A stretch of DNA of 64,000 bases from Syntrophomonas wolfei subsp. methylbutyratica (GCF_001570625.1 NZ_BBQT01000017.1:1-64000), one strand, 5' to 3'. Positions 26,454 through 36,230 are shown, counted from the stretch's first letter. A program made the numbers and translations. The notes: generated from the letters alone by a model not told the origin.

Positions 26454-29400
26454 CTATCCCTGGTTGTTTTCTTCCATAAGATATGTTAACACTTCTTCCC
26501 GACTCATAGGCTTAAGGTATCTCCAATTGTTGTCCGAAAATAGCCGGTCAAACTGGCATATAGAGGGATAAGAACAATAGGTGCAAGCCAGTCGTCTACG
26601 AGTATAAACTGGTTCTATTCTTATCTGCCCATTAACCATCTCTTGTCCAATTCTCTTAAGCAATCGCTCTACATGTTTCAGCAAAGCCAAGAATTCCTTA
26701 AGGGGCAACACCGATGAAAAACGGTAGAATTCATCCTTGGTGCTTAATCCCAGTGGCAAGACTGTAGAGTAACCATTCACTTCACGATCCATCTGGCGAA
26801 CAATTTTAGCATCAGCCAGAACCAGGCCTTTTAATTTTAGCTTTTTCGCAATCTCCTTTTCCACTACTTCCACAATCTTTTCTTCGCTGTTAATCATAGG
26901 GTCATCTATCTTAAAATAGAAAACCCCCGCTGGCACGGCTGGCTTCTTCCCCATTTGCTCCCAGGCTGTCAACAGCGCTTTTAAATACACCATTAACTGC
27001 AAGGATAAGCCGTAAAAAACCTCGGAAAGATGAAAATCCTGTTGGCCTGACTTGTAGTCCAAAATTCTAACATAACAGCTCTCTTCTAATTCTAACAAAT
27101 CAACCCGGTCTATTCTTCCTTCCAAAATAATTTTTTCTCCGTTTTCTAAATCTATTTCAACCGCGGGAAGCATTCCTCCCCGGCCAAAAGCAACCTCATA
27201 ATCCCAGGGCTTAAAATCGCCTTGCTGAATATGTTCCGTCAAGATCCATACAGCACGCCGGCTTATTCTTTTCAATCTATTCAATAAATACTGGTAGCGC
27301 GGATGGCTGTTAAATATCCCCTGGCCAAAGCTCGGGGCTATTTCATCCACTACCGCATCGATAATAGCATGGCAGTCCTCTTTACTCAGTTCCGGCCATT
27401 TCTGCTTATTCTCCCGAAGTTTATGACTGAAGCGTAAAAGACTATCATGAAATAATAACCCCAGGTCCGGACTATTGAGTTCATAATTCTTTCTTTCCTG
27501 CGGCTGTAGACCGTAGCGAACGAAATGGGCAAAGGGACAACTTACAAACTGCTCCAAGCGAGAAACACTGGAGCGAAGCGGTGTGCCAAAAAGACGCCGT
27601 GATAATTGGGGTTCGAGGGGTTCAGGCTGATTATGATGGAAGAGCCCTTGGAGCAGCAGTTCTCTCGAGCCTTGCCATCTTTCCTGCTCAAAATACCAGC
27701 GGTAAACATCCCACCAGATATCCTCCAATTCTTTCCCATCCAAACCCAAACGCAACTTTTCCACCATATGTTTAAAGCTGCTTTCCGGAGTAGCAATCAT
27801 CTGCAGTTGCCACTGGCGATCCTCCAAGAGATTAGTCTTTAATGATAAGGAGGGGAAGATCATTCTTAGCTGATCGATCAAAAGTGAAGGACGTAATGCC
27901 CTCCCCTCTTCATCCGCCAGGGCATAGCTAAAGTAGATTCTTTCAGCCGGTTTGGCCAGCGCAGTGTAAATCAAAAAACGCTCTTCTTCCCAGTTCATTT
28001 CTCGTTCATAGCCCAGATCCAGTCCTTTTTCTTGCAATGCTTCCTTTTCTGTTTCACTTAAAATTCCTTCTTCACGTCCCAATGAAGGCAGTATCCCATC
28101 ATTGACGCCAATTACATAGAGACATTTAATATCATGGCTTTTGGAACGCTGTATATCACCAAGCAAAACTTGATCAATTGTGGTGGGAATTATTTTAATT
28201 TCTAAAGATAAAAAGCCGGCTTCCAGTATCCTCTTGAATTCCTTAAGATTTACTTTTTGCTCGCCCATTATCTCCGCCATTTGCTTTAAGATTTCTATCA
28301 TAGCATTCCACAGCTGCGAGCTTTCACTGGCTTCTTCGAGAAACCCCCTGGCCATTAAATCATTGGTCCATTTCTCTAATTTTGAGTAAATGTTTTCTCT
28401 CTCCAGAAATACAAAGAGGGCCTGAGCCATTTCTCTTATTGTGTTATTTCCCTTCAGCATAACGCCAAGGTCTTCGAGCGGTTTAATAAACAGGAGTCGC
28501 TTCTGGTTTAATTCGATAAGGCTTTCTGCATCACCATATGAGAAATCTTCCTTCCATTTACCACCTTTGATTCCGTATTCCCAAGAATAGTTTTCCAATA
28601 TTTCCACTTCATCTACACTTAAATCGCTGAAACCGCTTTTGAGATAAGCAAAAACATCTTCATAACGGTATCCTCGGCTGAGGATTTCCAGAGCAGCAAG
28701 AATCAACTCAATAATGGGATGGCTCATGATATCCCGTTTTCTGTCCATGAAACAGGGTATGCCATAATCACGAAAGGTCCTTCTTATCAAGCTTCCATAG
28801 CGATCCATATCATGACAGACCACCGCCATGTCTTTCCAGCGGTAGCCCTGGCGCGCTAAAAGCAAAAGTTCCGCAGCCAGGGCCTCAACTTCACTATTTA
28901 TATTAGTAGCAGCGAATAATTCAATATTCTGCGGCTTTTTAGCAAATATTCTCCCCGGGTAGGCAAAGAGCTCTGCCTCCAGGTGGTTTATCTCCGGACT
29001 CTTCAACATCTCAGCCGGACGAGAATCTACCCAGATTAATTCTTCCTGCAAGTTGTTTTTTCGTACCATATCACGGATCTGCCTGTAGCTGCGCGCTGGT
29101 AGTTGGAATAAATCCAGATCAGCTTTTTTGGTATCCGGATCAAGAGTAAAGCAAATAGTAGTATCATAGGCCATTACCATAATCTTTTCTATAATTCTGA
29201 GGGTTTGGGGGGCAAAGGTAGTAAAACCATCAATCCAAACTCTGGCGTTTTTGAGCAAGGTATAGTGTTCTAATTTTTCCATTAAAAGTTCCATATAGTC
29301 TTCACTATCAATGTATCGCCCTTCCATATACTGATTAAAACGTTGGTATATTATGCTTATATCCTTTAATTTCTGCTTAATAATCTGATCCGGTATTTCT

Positions 29401-29837
29401 TCAAAAGCAGCCTCCAATTGCAAATCCTCGGGGCGGATATTGCGCTGTTTAAAATCGGCCATTAGCTGGCTGAACTGCTTTATAAACCCCTCCTGACGGA
29501 TTGCCTTTTTATACAAACCCAATTCCGGGCCGCATTCATCGACAATTCGTCTTAAGACCATAATCTTTCCCTGTTCATTGAGAAAAACCCGGGTTAAGCC
29601 CCCTACCCGGCTAAAGACATTCTGAGCCAGGCGAGTAAAACTTAAAACCTCCAGGCGCATAATACCCGGCAAGCGCAGTTGACTAATCACATCCCTTTCG
29701 GCTTGCAGCGTATATTGTTCAGGAACCAGCAAAATCAAAGCCTGCTCCTTGTCGCTCCGCAAAGCCGTCTCCATTTCCCGGTAAACTAAATGGCTTTTGC
29801 CTTTTCCTGCCCTTCCCAGTATGTATCTTATGGCCAT
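26454..29837 (-). CDS. addB: ATP-dependent helicase/nuclease subunit B
   Basis: A 1127-residue AddB/RexB subunit. The N-terminal Walker A is GRAGKGKSHLV near residue 8, as in AddB of Bacillus. The helicase core lacks the other motifs of a working motor, as expected. The C-terminal RecB-type nuclease has ILDYKSGQQD. The iron-sulfur staple is formed by a cysteine in VSCPFAHFV and three near the end (CTYCSYPSIC). AddB cuts the strand not handled by AddA and recognises Chi. The start is ATG at 29837. Repeat D lies in its upstream region. It is separated from addA by about 4.6 kb. Confidence 0.92.
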   Translation of the reverse strand: MAIRYILGRAGKGKSHLVYREMETALRSDKEQALILLVPEQYTLQAERDVISQLRLPGIMRLEVLSFTRLAQNVFSRVGGLTRVFLNEQGKIMVLRRIVDECGPELGLYKKAIRQEGFIKQFSQLMADFKQRNIRPEDLQLEAAFEEIPDQIIKQKLKDISIIYQRFNQYMEGRYIDSEDYMELLMEKLEHYTLLKNARVWIDGFTTFAPQTLRIIEKIMVMAYDTTICFTLDPDTKKADLDLFQLPARSYRQIRDMVRKNNLQEELIWVDSRPAEMLKSPEINHLEAELFAYPGRIFAKKPQNIELFAATNINSEVEALAAELLLLARQGYRWKDMAVVCHDMDRYGSLIRRTFRDYGIPCFMDRKRDIMSHPIIELILAALEILSRGYRYEDVFAYLKSGFSDLSVDEVEILENYSWEYGIKGGKWKEDFSYGDAESLIELNQKRLLFIKPLEDLGVMLKGNNTIREMAQALFVFLERENIYSKLEKWTNDLMARGFLEEASESSQLWNAMIEILKQMAEIMGEQKVNLKEFKRILEAGFLSLEIKIIPTTIDQVLLGDIQRSKSHDIKCLYVIGVNDGILPSLGREEGILSETEKEALQEKGLDLGYEREMNWEEERFLIYTALAKPAERIYFSYALADEEGRALRPSLLIDQLRMIFPSLSLKTNLLEDRQWQLQMIATPESSFKHMVEKLRLGLDGKELEDIWWDVYRWYFEQERWQGSRELLLQGLFHHNQPEPLEPQLSRRLFGTPLRSSVSRLEQFVSCPFAHFVRYGLQPQERKNYELNSPDLGLLFHDSLLRFSHKLRENKQKWPELSKEDCHAIIDAVVDEIAPSFGQGIFNSHPRYQYLLNRLKRISRRAVWILTEHIQQGDFKPWDYEVAFGRGGMLPAVEIDLENGEKIILEGRIDRVDLLELEESCYVRILDYKSGQQDFHLSEVFYGLSLQLMVYLKALLTAWEQMGKKPAVPAGVFYFKIDDPMINSEEKIVEVVEKEIAKKLKLKGLVLADAKIVRQMDREVNGYSTVLPLGLSTKDEFYRFSSVLPLKEFLALLKHVERLLKRIGQEMVNGQIRIEPVYTRRRLACTYCSYPSICQFDRLFSDNNWRYLKPMSREEVLTYLMEENNQG

Positions 29838-29883
29838 TTGCCCACCTCTTTAGTGTTTATCCGCTGCTTCTCCGCAAAAAGGT

Positions 29884-30066
29884 ATAACGAGGTGAAATAT
29901 GTACCCCGCCTCCTTAATAGTGAGCGAAGCGAACATCAGTGGTGCCCGCAGGGTGCTTCTTTAAACGGTCAGATTCCTGTTTACAAAACAGGCAGCGGGT
30001 TCTAATACTCCGCCTCGTTGCAGCGCTGTGTTGGAACTGCTCCACAGTTTCTTCCGGTGCTTAAAG
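29884..30066 (-). repeat. Dispersed structured repeat family 2, copy D (with an internal insert)
   Basis: The inverted counterpart of copies E and F. Read on the minus strand it begins TTTAAGCACCGGAAGAAACTG and ends ATATTTCACCTCGTTA. It is about 50 bases longer because a cassette, ACCACTGATG...GCTTCGCTCACTATTAAGG, interrupts it after AAGAAGC. The same kind of cassette occurs inside family 1 copy B. The copy lies in the divergent gap between addB and a small plus-strand gene and has no coding potential of its own. Confidence 0.83.
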
Positions 30067-30104
30067 AGAAACTTCCACGCTCTTAAGCGTAAATCCTCTT
30101 TATT

Positions 30105-30170
30105 AGTCGTCAGGCGTCGGTCGTCAGAAGGGAAGGAGGTTATCGTCAGGAGTCAGGCGTCGGGAGGGGA
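30105..30170 (+). repeat. Degenerate GTCAGGCGTCGG tract
   Basis: Imperfect repeats of the unit GTCAGGCGTCGG / GTCAGGAGTCAG, interrupted by AGAAGGGAAGGAGGTTATC. It is a low-complexity, slippage-type sequence without coding capacity, inside a 500-base gap without a gene (29838-30340) that otherwise holds repeat D and the leader of the next gene. Confidence 0.65.
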
Positions 30171-30340
30171 ATGGGGTTATTTCATGCCCCAGTTTATGAT
30201 ACAAGCGCATACTAACTCACTTTTCATCGATGCTTGTGGTCCCTGGGTCATGGGTGGTTAGTATATAATAGAAGAAGCATGCGCTAGAAATGTAAGTAAG
30301 CAGTGAGGGGTAATAAAACAGCTGGGGGGGAGGTGTTTTG

Positions 30341-30583
30341 GTGAATACAGGGCTATGGCTGTTGCTAATTGGTGTACTCTTAGTAGGCTTGGCTTATTTT
30401 TCATATAAACGAGCCGAAAGCAGCCTGTTAACCTTAAAGAAAGAAGATCTGGTAAGCTATTATCTGGAACTGGCCCTTCGCCTTTTGCCGTTTCCTTTTT
30501 GGACACTCCTTCTGGGCATTCTACTAATCTTGGCAGGATTAGTAGTGCTATTGGTCAATCTCTCCAGAGGTTTCTTCTACTAA
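30341..30583 (+). CDS. Small two-helix membrane protein, unknown function
   Basis: An 80-residue protein with one hydrophobic helix at about residues 5-22, a charged central stretch (KRAESSLLTLKKEDLVSYY) and a second helix at about 50-74. A very purine-rich GGGGGGGAGGTG precedes the GTG start at 30341; a TTG one codon earlier is possible. It converges with the YdcZ-type gene, seven bases away. No family recognised. Confidence 0.6.
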   Translation: MNTGLWLLLIGVLLVGLAYFSYKRAESSLLTLKKEDLVSYYLELALRLLPFPFWTLLLGILLILAGLVVLLVNLSRGFFY

Positions 30584-30590
30584 ATTGAAT

Positions 30591-31034
30591 TTACTCCATG
30601 AGTAGAATCCGGGCTCCGGCCGCCAGTAAAGCCACACCGAGAAGATCGAGATAATGAAATTCATACTTCTTCATACCGAAAGCACCCAGGTTATCAATAC
30701 ACACTGCTGTTAAAACCTGGGTTATTATTATGGCGGTCGTGGCATTTCCTACTCCAATCTGGGGAATAGCTCGCACCAGAGCGTAGATTATCAATACATT
30801 AAGAAAACCGCCCAAAAAGGCATACCAGGGAACGCTGTTCAGCTTGCCCAGGTTGCTAAAACCAGTACTTAAACCCAACATTATCAGCAGAACAGTCATT
30901 GTTCCTACCAGGTGTACTATCAGAGTTGATTCCCAGATACCCACTACCTTGCCCAGGGCAGCATTAAAAGTTCCCTGCAGGGCCATGGCTGCACCGGAAA
31001 GAGCCGCCAACGAAAGATATAACCACTTTGCCAA
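30591..31034 (-). CDS. YdcZ/DUF606 family small DMT-superfamily transporter
   Basis: A 147-residue membrane protein with about five hydrophobic segments and the pattern of the DUF606 (YdcZ) branch of the drug/metabolite transporter superfamily: ALQGTFNAALGK near the first helix, PWYAFLGGFLNVLII in the middle, and ITQVLTAVCIDNLGAFG followed by a last helix. Members act as pairs or dimers and export or exchange small metabolites; the substrate is unknown. The start is ATG at 31034. Confidence 0.85.
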   Translation of the reverse strand: MAKWLYLSLAALSGAAMALQGTFNAALGKVVGIWESTLIVHLVGTMTVLLIMLGLSTGFSNLGKLNSVPWYAFLGGFLNVLIIYALVRAIPQIGVGNATTAIIITQVLTAVCIDNLGAFGMKKYEFHYLDLLGVALLAAGARILLME

Positions 31035-31170
31035 ATCCTTGTCTCCTCTGCTTTTTCCCTTATTATCCTTATTTGCAGCTCTTTTTATTCTTTTGTTCGG
31101 TTCTTAAACCGTAATAAAACTATCTTTTCTAAAATGGACAAAAAAAGTTTCCCGTGGTACATTTTTAGAT

Positions 31171-31884
31171 TTAGAGAAAAGTAGCGGCGGCAATAATCAG
31201 CAAGCCAAGGAGAAATCCTTGAACGCGGCTCTTTTTATCCTTGCTCCCAGCCTGCGGCCAAAGGTAAAAAAGAACCAGAAAAACCATTACCCCTGAAGCC
31301 AAGCCTAACAGGAAAGCCAATACTTCTGGAACAATCTTTACTAAACCCTGACCGGTTAGTGTCCCTAAAGGAGTAATCAGCGAAACCAGAAAAACTCGAA
31401 GAAATATTTTTAATCGTTTCATACCCCCCATTAGCAAAGGAGCAGCAATAGCCATTCCTTCTGGTATATTGTGTATCCCTATGGCCAGAGCAATTACCAT
31501 TCCAGTCCTAACTTTCATTTCGCTTCCCAAAGCAATGGCCATTCCCTCTGGAAGATCATGGAGAGCAATGCCCAACATTATTAAGTAACCCAACCTTAAA
31601 AGACCTTCATTCTCTGCCTGCCGGGACAGTAGCATTATATGTAAAAGAGCTAGAACCAGCAGGCCTACAACAAAACCCAGGCCAGCTTCTATTGCATTGA
31701 CCAGCAAAGCAGATGGCAACATATCCATACACACTACCGCAATCATTACACCCGCTGCCAAACCGAGAAAAAGCCCCAGACTGCTATTGCTCCATTTTCT
31801 TTTGGCAAACAAGGCCATGGAGCCAAGCAGAGTACATCCTCCAGCCAAAATGCTCATTAAATAGAGAGCTTTAACGGCTATCAC
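31171..31884 (-). CDS. ZIP-family divalent metal transporter
   Basis: A 237-residue membrane protein with about eight helices. Two metal-binding helices contain ALHDLPEGMAIAL and GIHNIPEGMAIAA, the His-x-x-Pro-Glu-Gly signatures of ZIP (ZupT-like) transporters. These bring zinc, iron or manganese into the cytoplasm. The central His-rich loop common in eukaryotic ZIPs is absent, as usual in bacteria. It is monocistronic; no metal-responsive operator is recognisable upstream. Confidence 0.9.
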   Translation of the reverse strand: MIAVKALYLMSILAGGCTLLGSMALFAKRKWSNSSLGLFLGLAAGVMIAVVCMDMLPSALLVNAIEAGLGFVVGLLVLALLHIMLLSRQAENEGLLRLGYLIMLGIALHDLPEGMAIALGSEMKVRTGMVIALAIGIHNIPEGMAIAAPLLMGGMKRLKIFLRVFLVSLITPLGTLTGQGLVKIVPEVLAFLLGLASGVMVFLVLFYLWPQAGSKDKKSRVQGFLLGLLIIAAATFL

Positions 31885-32069
31885 CCTTCCCCTAAAAAAC
31901 CTAATTGCTAATGTTTATTAAAGCTGCCAGGTAATTTAGAAGAGTGATTAAAAAATGTAGGGTGAGGCGTAAAGAAGCAAAAAGAATGTCCCCATGCTTC
32001 CCCGGAAGTTTTTCTTGTCATAATTTCCCGGGCTCTTACATATTTTTCAAGCATAGGAGGTGTTTACTT

Positions 32070-32441
32070 ATGAATAGAATCCTGTCGGTAGAATTGCGGG
32101 CTATTACTAAAGCAGTTCTCTTTTCTCTGGTGCTTGGACTTGTTTCCGCTTTTGTGATTTATTTCAGCAGTTTGAGTGAAGAATTACTTCCGGCACTGGG
32201 AAAAGGCATACTCATTTTGAGCATTTTTTTGGCTGCCTGCCAGGTGAGCAAGCATTATGGAAGTAAAGGACTTATACGCGGCTTAAGCATAGGGATGGTT
32301 TTTTTCATTATAATGCTCATTGCCACCTTTATTTTTAACCCGTCCCTAATAGCTCTTAAAACCTTTGTCTACACCCTCCTGCTTTGTTTACTGGCTGGAG
32401 GTTTGGGTGGAATACTGGGTATAGGGCTAAATGGGAATTGA
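32070..32441 (+). CDS. TIGR04086/YrzE-like membrane protein
   Basis: A 123-residue protein with about four hydrophobic segments, a Gly-rich C-terminus (LLAGGLGGILGIGLNGN) and the helix ILSIFLAACQVSKHYGSKG, typical of the small TIGR04086 (DUF3792) membrane family of Firmicutes. Function unknown. I start it at ATG 32070, seven bases after ATAGGAGG; an in-frame upstream extension to 31944 has no ribosome site. It has its own terminator. Confidence 0.75.
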   Translation: MNRILSVELRAITKAVLFSLVLGLVSAFVIYFSSLSEELLPALGKGILILSIFLAACQVSKHYGSKGLIRGLSIGMVFFIIMLIATFIFNPSLIALKTFVYTLLLCLLAGGLGGILGIGLNGN

Positions 32442-32442
32442 G

Positions 32443-32470
32443 AAGGAGTAGAACAAGCTACTCCTTTACT
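32443..32470 (+). terminator. Terminator after the TIGR04086-like gene
   Basis: AAGGAGTAG and CTACTCCTT form a nine-base-pair stem around AACAAG, followed by TTTACTTACTTT, immediately after the stop codon. Confidence 0.75.
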
Positions 32471-32608
32471 TACTTTATTACCTTTTTTAATAGATTGCGT
32501 AGAAAAACGGGAATTCGGAAGTAATAAACCCGCACTAAAATCACCCCTTGCCTGAAGATTAGATTTCGCTATATTCTATGAAGAATGAAGAGAAATGTTA
32601 CTCCCCGG

Positions 32609-34654
32609 CTAAACCCATTTTTTTAACTCCTGGGTAAACTGCCTACTACTCAAAACGCGGGGGTTTTTAAAAGGCAGGCTATTTAAGAATACTTTACTAT
32701 AACTGCTCTTTCCTAACCTCGCATCCAGTATAACTATGGCTCCCCGGTCATTTTCGCCGCGTATCAGTCTGCCTACCCCCTGTTTTAAGCGAATAACGGC
32801 ATCAGGAAGTAAAAAACGGCTGAAGCCGCTTTGATTTAATTGTTGATAATACTTCTCCCAGGCCTGGCAAAAAGGTTCATCAGGAGAACGAAAGGGTAAT
32901 TTGATAATCACCAGACATTTCAATAGATCCCCTTTTAAGTCAATACCTTCCCAGAAGGTATCCAGACCCATAATAACGCTTCTTGGATGGGCAGTGTATT
33001 GTTCTCTGAGGGTCTCGAATCCCCCATCCTCGTTCTGCACCAGTAATTTAACCTGGCGCTGTTCACAATAAGGTCTTAAAATGCCAGCGATATCCTTGAG
33101 CTGTTGTCTGGAGGTAAAGAGAATCAGAGTTCGGCCTCCAGTTATATCTATTATTTGGCTCAGTATTCCTGCCAATTTTTCCTGGTAATCCGGTTCAGCA
33201 CGAGCAGGCATATCGTCTAGTAAAATATATCCAGCTTGCTTTTCATAATCAAAAGGCGACTTTTCCAGGAGGGTTTTTAGTCGCTCTTCTTCCTGCAGTT
33301 GACTCAAACCAAACTTATTAAGAAAATAGTCAAAGCGCTCTTCTACAGCGAGGGTGGCAGATACCAGCACCAAACTCTCCAACTTGTGGTAGAGACGATT
33401 TTGCAGTTCACCGGCTATACAAACAGCTGATGATGATACAGCCTTAACCTTTCCCCGTTCACAATCAAGCCAAACTAACATATCACTTTGAAAAGAATGT
33501 TCTTCATTGATCTGAAAAGCGTGGTCAGCTTCCTCTTGTAGAGAAATAATTATACGAGAAAGCTCTTCGCTTTCTTCCACCCCACCCATGCCCTCTTCCA
33601 GTTTCTTCAAACCTCTTAAAAGCAGATTAATACTATCCTGCCAATCCCGGTGAATCTCCAGTGCTTCGAGAAACCAGGTTTTTTCCAAATCTGCTGCCTT
33701 AATCACCAGCGTTGCTTCATAGTCATTTTTGGAGGAAAGAGGCCGATTCAAGGCAGAAAAATATTCTTTCAACAACTTTACCACCATACTGATATGGGTC
33801 AGACATTCCTCAAGAAGTTCTCTATCTGCGAAAGACAGTTCTCTAATATGTGGAAGATAAGCTTTTTGCAGGTATTCCAAAAGTTCCATGCTATCCCCAA
33901 AAGAAAATCGCATGGATAGCTTATCAAAAGCCTCCCGGTCCAGGCTGTGAGCCTCATCAATTACCAGGTGATGGTATTCCGGTAATAACCGGTTATCAAC
34001 TTGCACATCAGAAAGCAAAAGGGCATGATTGGTAATTATGATTTGGGACTTCTCCAGCCTCTTTATCATTTTTAAACGGAAGCATTTTTCATGATAAAGA
34101 CATTTTTCTTTGCGGCAGCTCTTACGATCGGCGGCCAATATATCCCAATGCTTCATTAAAGCACTGCTGAGGCGGAGTTCTTTTCTATCCCCGGTTTCGC
34201 TTTCTTCGGCCCAGGGCAAAACTGGCTGCAGAAATTCAATTTCCCCTTCCTGCAGGCGCTTCTTCCCGGCCAGAATATTAATATATTTATTCCAACAAAG
34301 AAAGTTCTCCCGACCCTTGGCTTCGGCACAAGTAAAATCAGCCTTGATCACCCGTTTAACATCCGGCAGGTCTCGCTCGATTAACTGCTGTTGCAAAGCT
34401 TTAGTCCTGGTAGCTATTACCACTTTCTCGTTTTCCTGCAGTGACCATAAAACAGCCGGAAGCAGGTAAGCAAAAGTCTTTCCCACACCGGTTCCAGCCT
34501 CCGCCAGCAAAAATTCCTGGTCAGATAAAGCCGCACTAACAGCTTCTGCTAAATTGACCTGTTCCTGGCGAAACCGGTAATCCGTAAGCAACTGCTCCAT
34601 GGGCCCGGAGGGTTCAAAATATTTCTTAATTTCGTCAAGTGGATAAAGCGGCAT
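32609..34654 (-). CDS. dinG: DinG-family ATP-dependent DNA helicase
   Basis: A 681-residue XPD/DinG superfamily 2 helicase. Walker A is AGTGVGKTFAY near residue 56 and motif II is the DEAH box in LVIDEAHS near residue 234. Four cysteines between them (ADFTCAEAKGREN, CWNK, CRKEKC, CLYHEKC region) form the iron-sulfur cluster site. The C-terminal half has FTSRQQLKDIAG, GLDTFWEGIDLKG and GVGRLIRGENDRG (motif VI). It unwinds DNA 5' to 3', resolving R-loops and damaged forks. No fused exonuclease domain is present, unlike the B. subtilis DinG. The start is ATG at 34654. Confidence 0.9.
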   Translation of the reverse strand: MPLYPLDEIKKYFEPSGPMEQLLTDYRFRQEQVNLAEAVSAALSDQEFLLAEAGTGVGKTFAYLLPAVLWSLQENEKVVIATRTKALQQQLIERDLPDVKRVIKADFTCAEAKGRENFLCWNKYINILAGKKRLQEGEIEFLQPVLPWAEESETGDRKELRLSSALMKHWDILAADRKSCRKEKCLYHEKCFRLKMIKRLEKSQIIITNHALLLSDVQVDNRLLPEYHHLVIDEAHSLDREAFDKLSMRFSFGDSMELLEYLQKAYLPHIRELSFADRELLEECLTHISMVVKLLKEYFSALNRPLSSKNDYEATLVIKAADLEKTWFLEALEIHRDWQDSINLLLRGLKKLEEGMGGVEESEELSRIIISLQEEADHAFQINEEHSFQSDMLVWLDCERGKVKAVSSSAVCIAGELQNRLYHKLESLVLVSATLAVEERFDYFLNKFGLSQLQEEERLKTLLEKSPFDYEKQAGYILLDDMPARAEPDYQEKLAGILSQIIDITGGRTLILFTSRQQLKDIAGILRPYCEQRQVKLLVQNEDGGFETLREQYTAHPRSVIMGLDTFWEGIDLKGDLLKCLVIIKLPFRSPDEPFCQAWEKYYQQLNQSGFSRFLLPDAVIRLKQGVGRLIRGENDRGAIVILDARLGKSSYSKVFLNSLPFKNPRVLSSRQFTQELKKWV

Positions 34655-34710
34655 GGTAAAACCTATCCTTCCAGCAAAACCGCTTCAGCAATAGTGAAAC
34701 GGTTTTACTT

Positions 34711-35007
34711 TTATTCTGCTTTGAATACTTGAATCTGCTCCACCCGGTTTTTTTTGCCCTCTTTTGCTACCTGGTATGTCCCCTCAATATGTACCTTCTT
34801 GCTGCTCAGGTAATTATAATAATCGGGTAAATTGGTCGGGGCAATTTTTATGGATAACCCACAACTGGTGGAAATCTCGCGCAAAGTCGGAATTACCAGA
34901 AAATCCGCCTGACGCGACTTCAAAAGCTTCTCCGCCTTTAAAGCATGGGAAGTTGAGGCAAAGGTCAGCAATGCATAATTATTGCTCCTTAAAAGCTCAT
35001 TGCTCAA
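34711..35007 (-). CDS. DUF3343 (putative Se/S carrier-like) small protein
   Basis: A 98-residue soluble protein with the pattern of DUF3343: ALLTFASTSHALKAEKLLK at the N-terminus, then VIPTLREISTSCGLSIKI, in which the single Cys is the conserved one proposed to carry selenium or sulfur. The tail after residue 70 is basic. The start is TTG at 35007 with AGGAG nine bases upstream. It is 27 bases after the PaaI-type thioesterase gene, probably in one operon with it and dinG. Confidence 0.75.
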   Translation of the reverse strand: MSNELLRSNNYALLTFASTSHALKAEKLLKSRQADFLVIPTLREISTSCGLSIKIAPTNLPDYYNYLSSKKVHIEGTYQVAKEGKKNRVEQIQVFKAE

Positions 35008-35034
35008 TAATCTCAGCTCCTGACTCTAGTACGA

Positions 35035-35466
35035 TTAGTTATTCAAATCCATTTCTCCAGTTTTAAAATAGCTGGCCTTACTGTTGGATAGGAGTCGATT
35101 GCCGGCGCGTACTTCCGCCTGAGCAAAAAGCATGTTTTTTCCCGCTCTTAACACTTCTCCGCGAGCAATTACCGTTTCCCCCTGCTGGGCTGAGGCGATA
35201 AAGCCCGTGGAACAATCTACCGTTACTGCTTTGATACCCAGGCTCCTGATGGCATTGCCCATGGCTGCATCCGCCAAGGACATCATTAAGCCCCCATGGG
35301 TAACTCCCAAAGGGTTGGTATGTTTGAGGTCAACCTTTACCGACAATTCAGCTAAACCTGGGCCAATTTTGATGACCTGGATGCCCAGCAGTTTGTAATA
35401 GGGGGTATCACCAATTGAATCTGCAATATAGCGAAACAACTCCTCATCAATACCCTGGTTTTGCAT
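35035..35466 (-). CDS. PaaI-family hotdog thioesterase
   Basis: A 143-residue single hotdog-fold protein. HTNPLGVTHGGLMMSLADAAMG contains the HGG loop and the catalytic acidic residue of PaaI/YbgC-like acyl-CoA thioesterases (motif split here as HTNPLGVTHGG and SLADAAMG). VDCSTGFIASAQQG and a C-terminal strand complete the fold. It would cleave aromatic or short acyl-CoA; the substrate cannot be named. The start is ATG at 35466 behind AAGGAGA. Confidence 0.87.
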   Translation of the reverse strand: MQNQGIDEELFRYIADSIGDTPYYKLLGIQVIKIGPGLAELSVKVDLKHTNPLGVTHGGLMMSLADAAMGNAIRSLGIKAVTVDCSTGFIASAQQGETVIARGEVLRAGKNMLFAQAEVRAGNRLLSNSKASYFKTGEMDLNN

Positions 35467-35687
35467 TTTAATATCATTCTCCTTTAAGGTAATTTCTTGC
35501 CATTATAGCATAAACTTGGCCCTCTCATAATCATTACTAATATTATTCCAATGAAATAAAATGCAATCGTCTACTTTCCTCTACCATAGCCAAAAGTCTG
35601 GGTAAATTGAGCAAATATTCTTCCATCCTCCATAAATATTATTTCTCTGGCTGATACAAATTAATTAAAATGGAGGGAGGAAATACA

Positions 35688-36230
35688 ATGCTTAATAATA
35701 ATAAAAGAATGCTCATAATTACTGCTTTACTAATATTTATAGTTATGATCATAACTATCGTTTACGCTAATATTAACGGAAACAAAAGTTCGCCACAAAA
35801 ACCACAAAGTAAAACACCAATACAACAAAAAGATAATTCCCCAGCAGAAAAGTGGTATGTGCAATTTACCGCCAAACAACAGCAGACAACCGCTTATACC
35901 GAAGAAATCAATGCACCGAGACCAGCTAACGGACAGTACTACTTCACTGGCGGTATTGCGGTACATCCTCGTTACCCTGGTTATGACCCCCGAGTACCTA
36001 TAATTCCTTTTGGAACAGTTGTTTATCCCTCCCCTCCCCTTGAAATTAACGGGAACAAGTATCATTCGCTGGTAGTCATGGATACGGGCGACATCCATTA
36101 TGGTTTGTGGGGGAACTACCCTTACTGGTTTGATGTCTATTTTGGCAACACTGAATATTACAATATTAAAAATGCCAAAAAGTATGGGGCCAAAAAGCAT
36201 GACTACCACTGGTATGAAGAATGGAAGTAG
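35688..36230 (+). CDS. Membrane-anchored 3D-domain protein
   Basis: A 180-residue protein. Residues 7-27 form a signal anchor, followed by a low-complexity Lys/Gln/Pro linker and a C-terminal 3D-like (MltA-type beta-barrel) domain. IPFGTVVYPS and VVMDTGDIHYG...WFDVYFG carry the conserved Asp residues that name the domain. 3D proteins in Firmicutes act on peptidoglycan, often in spore resuscitation. The start is ATG at 35688 after GGAGGGAGG; an in-frame ATG six codons upstream overlaps that site. It stands alone. Confidence 0.8.
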   Translation: MLNNNKRMLIITALLIFIVMIITIVYANINGNKSSPQKPQSKTPIQQKDNSPAEKWYVQFTAKQQQTTAYTEEINAPRPANGQYYFTGGIAVHPRYPGYDPRVPIIPFGTVVYPSPPLEINGNKYHSLVVMDTGDIHYGLWGNYPYWFDVYFGNTEYYNIKNAKKYGAKKHDYHWYEEWK

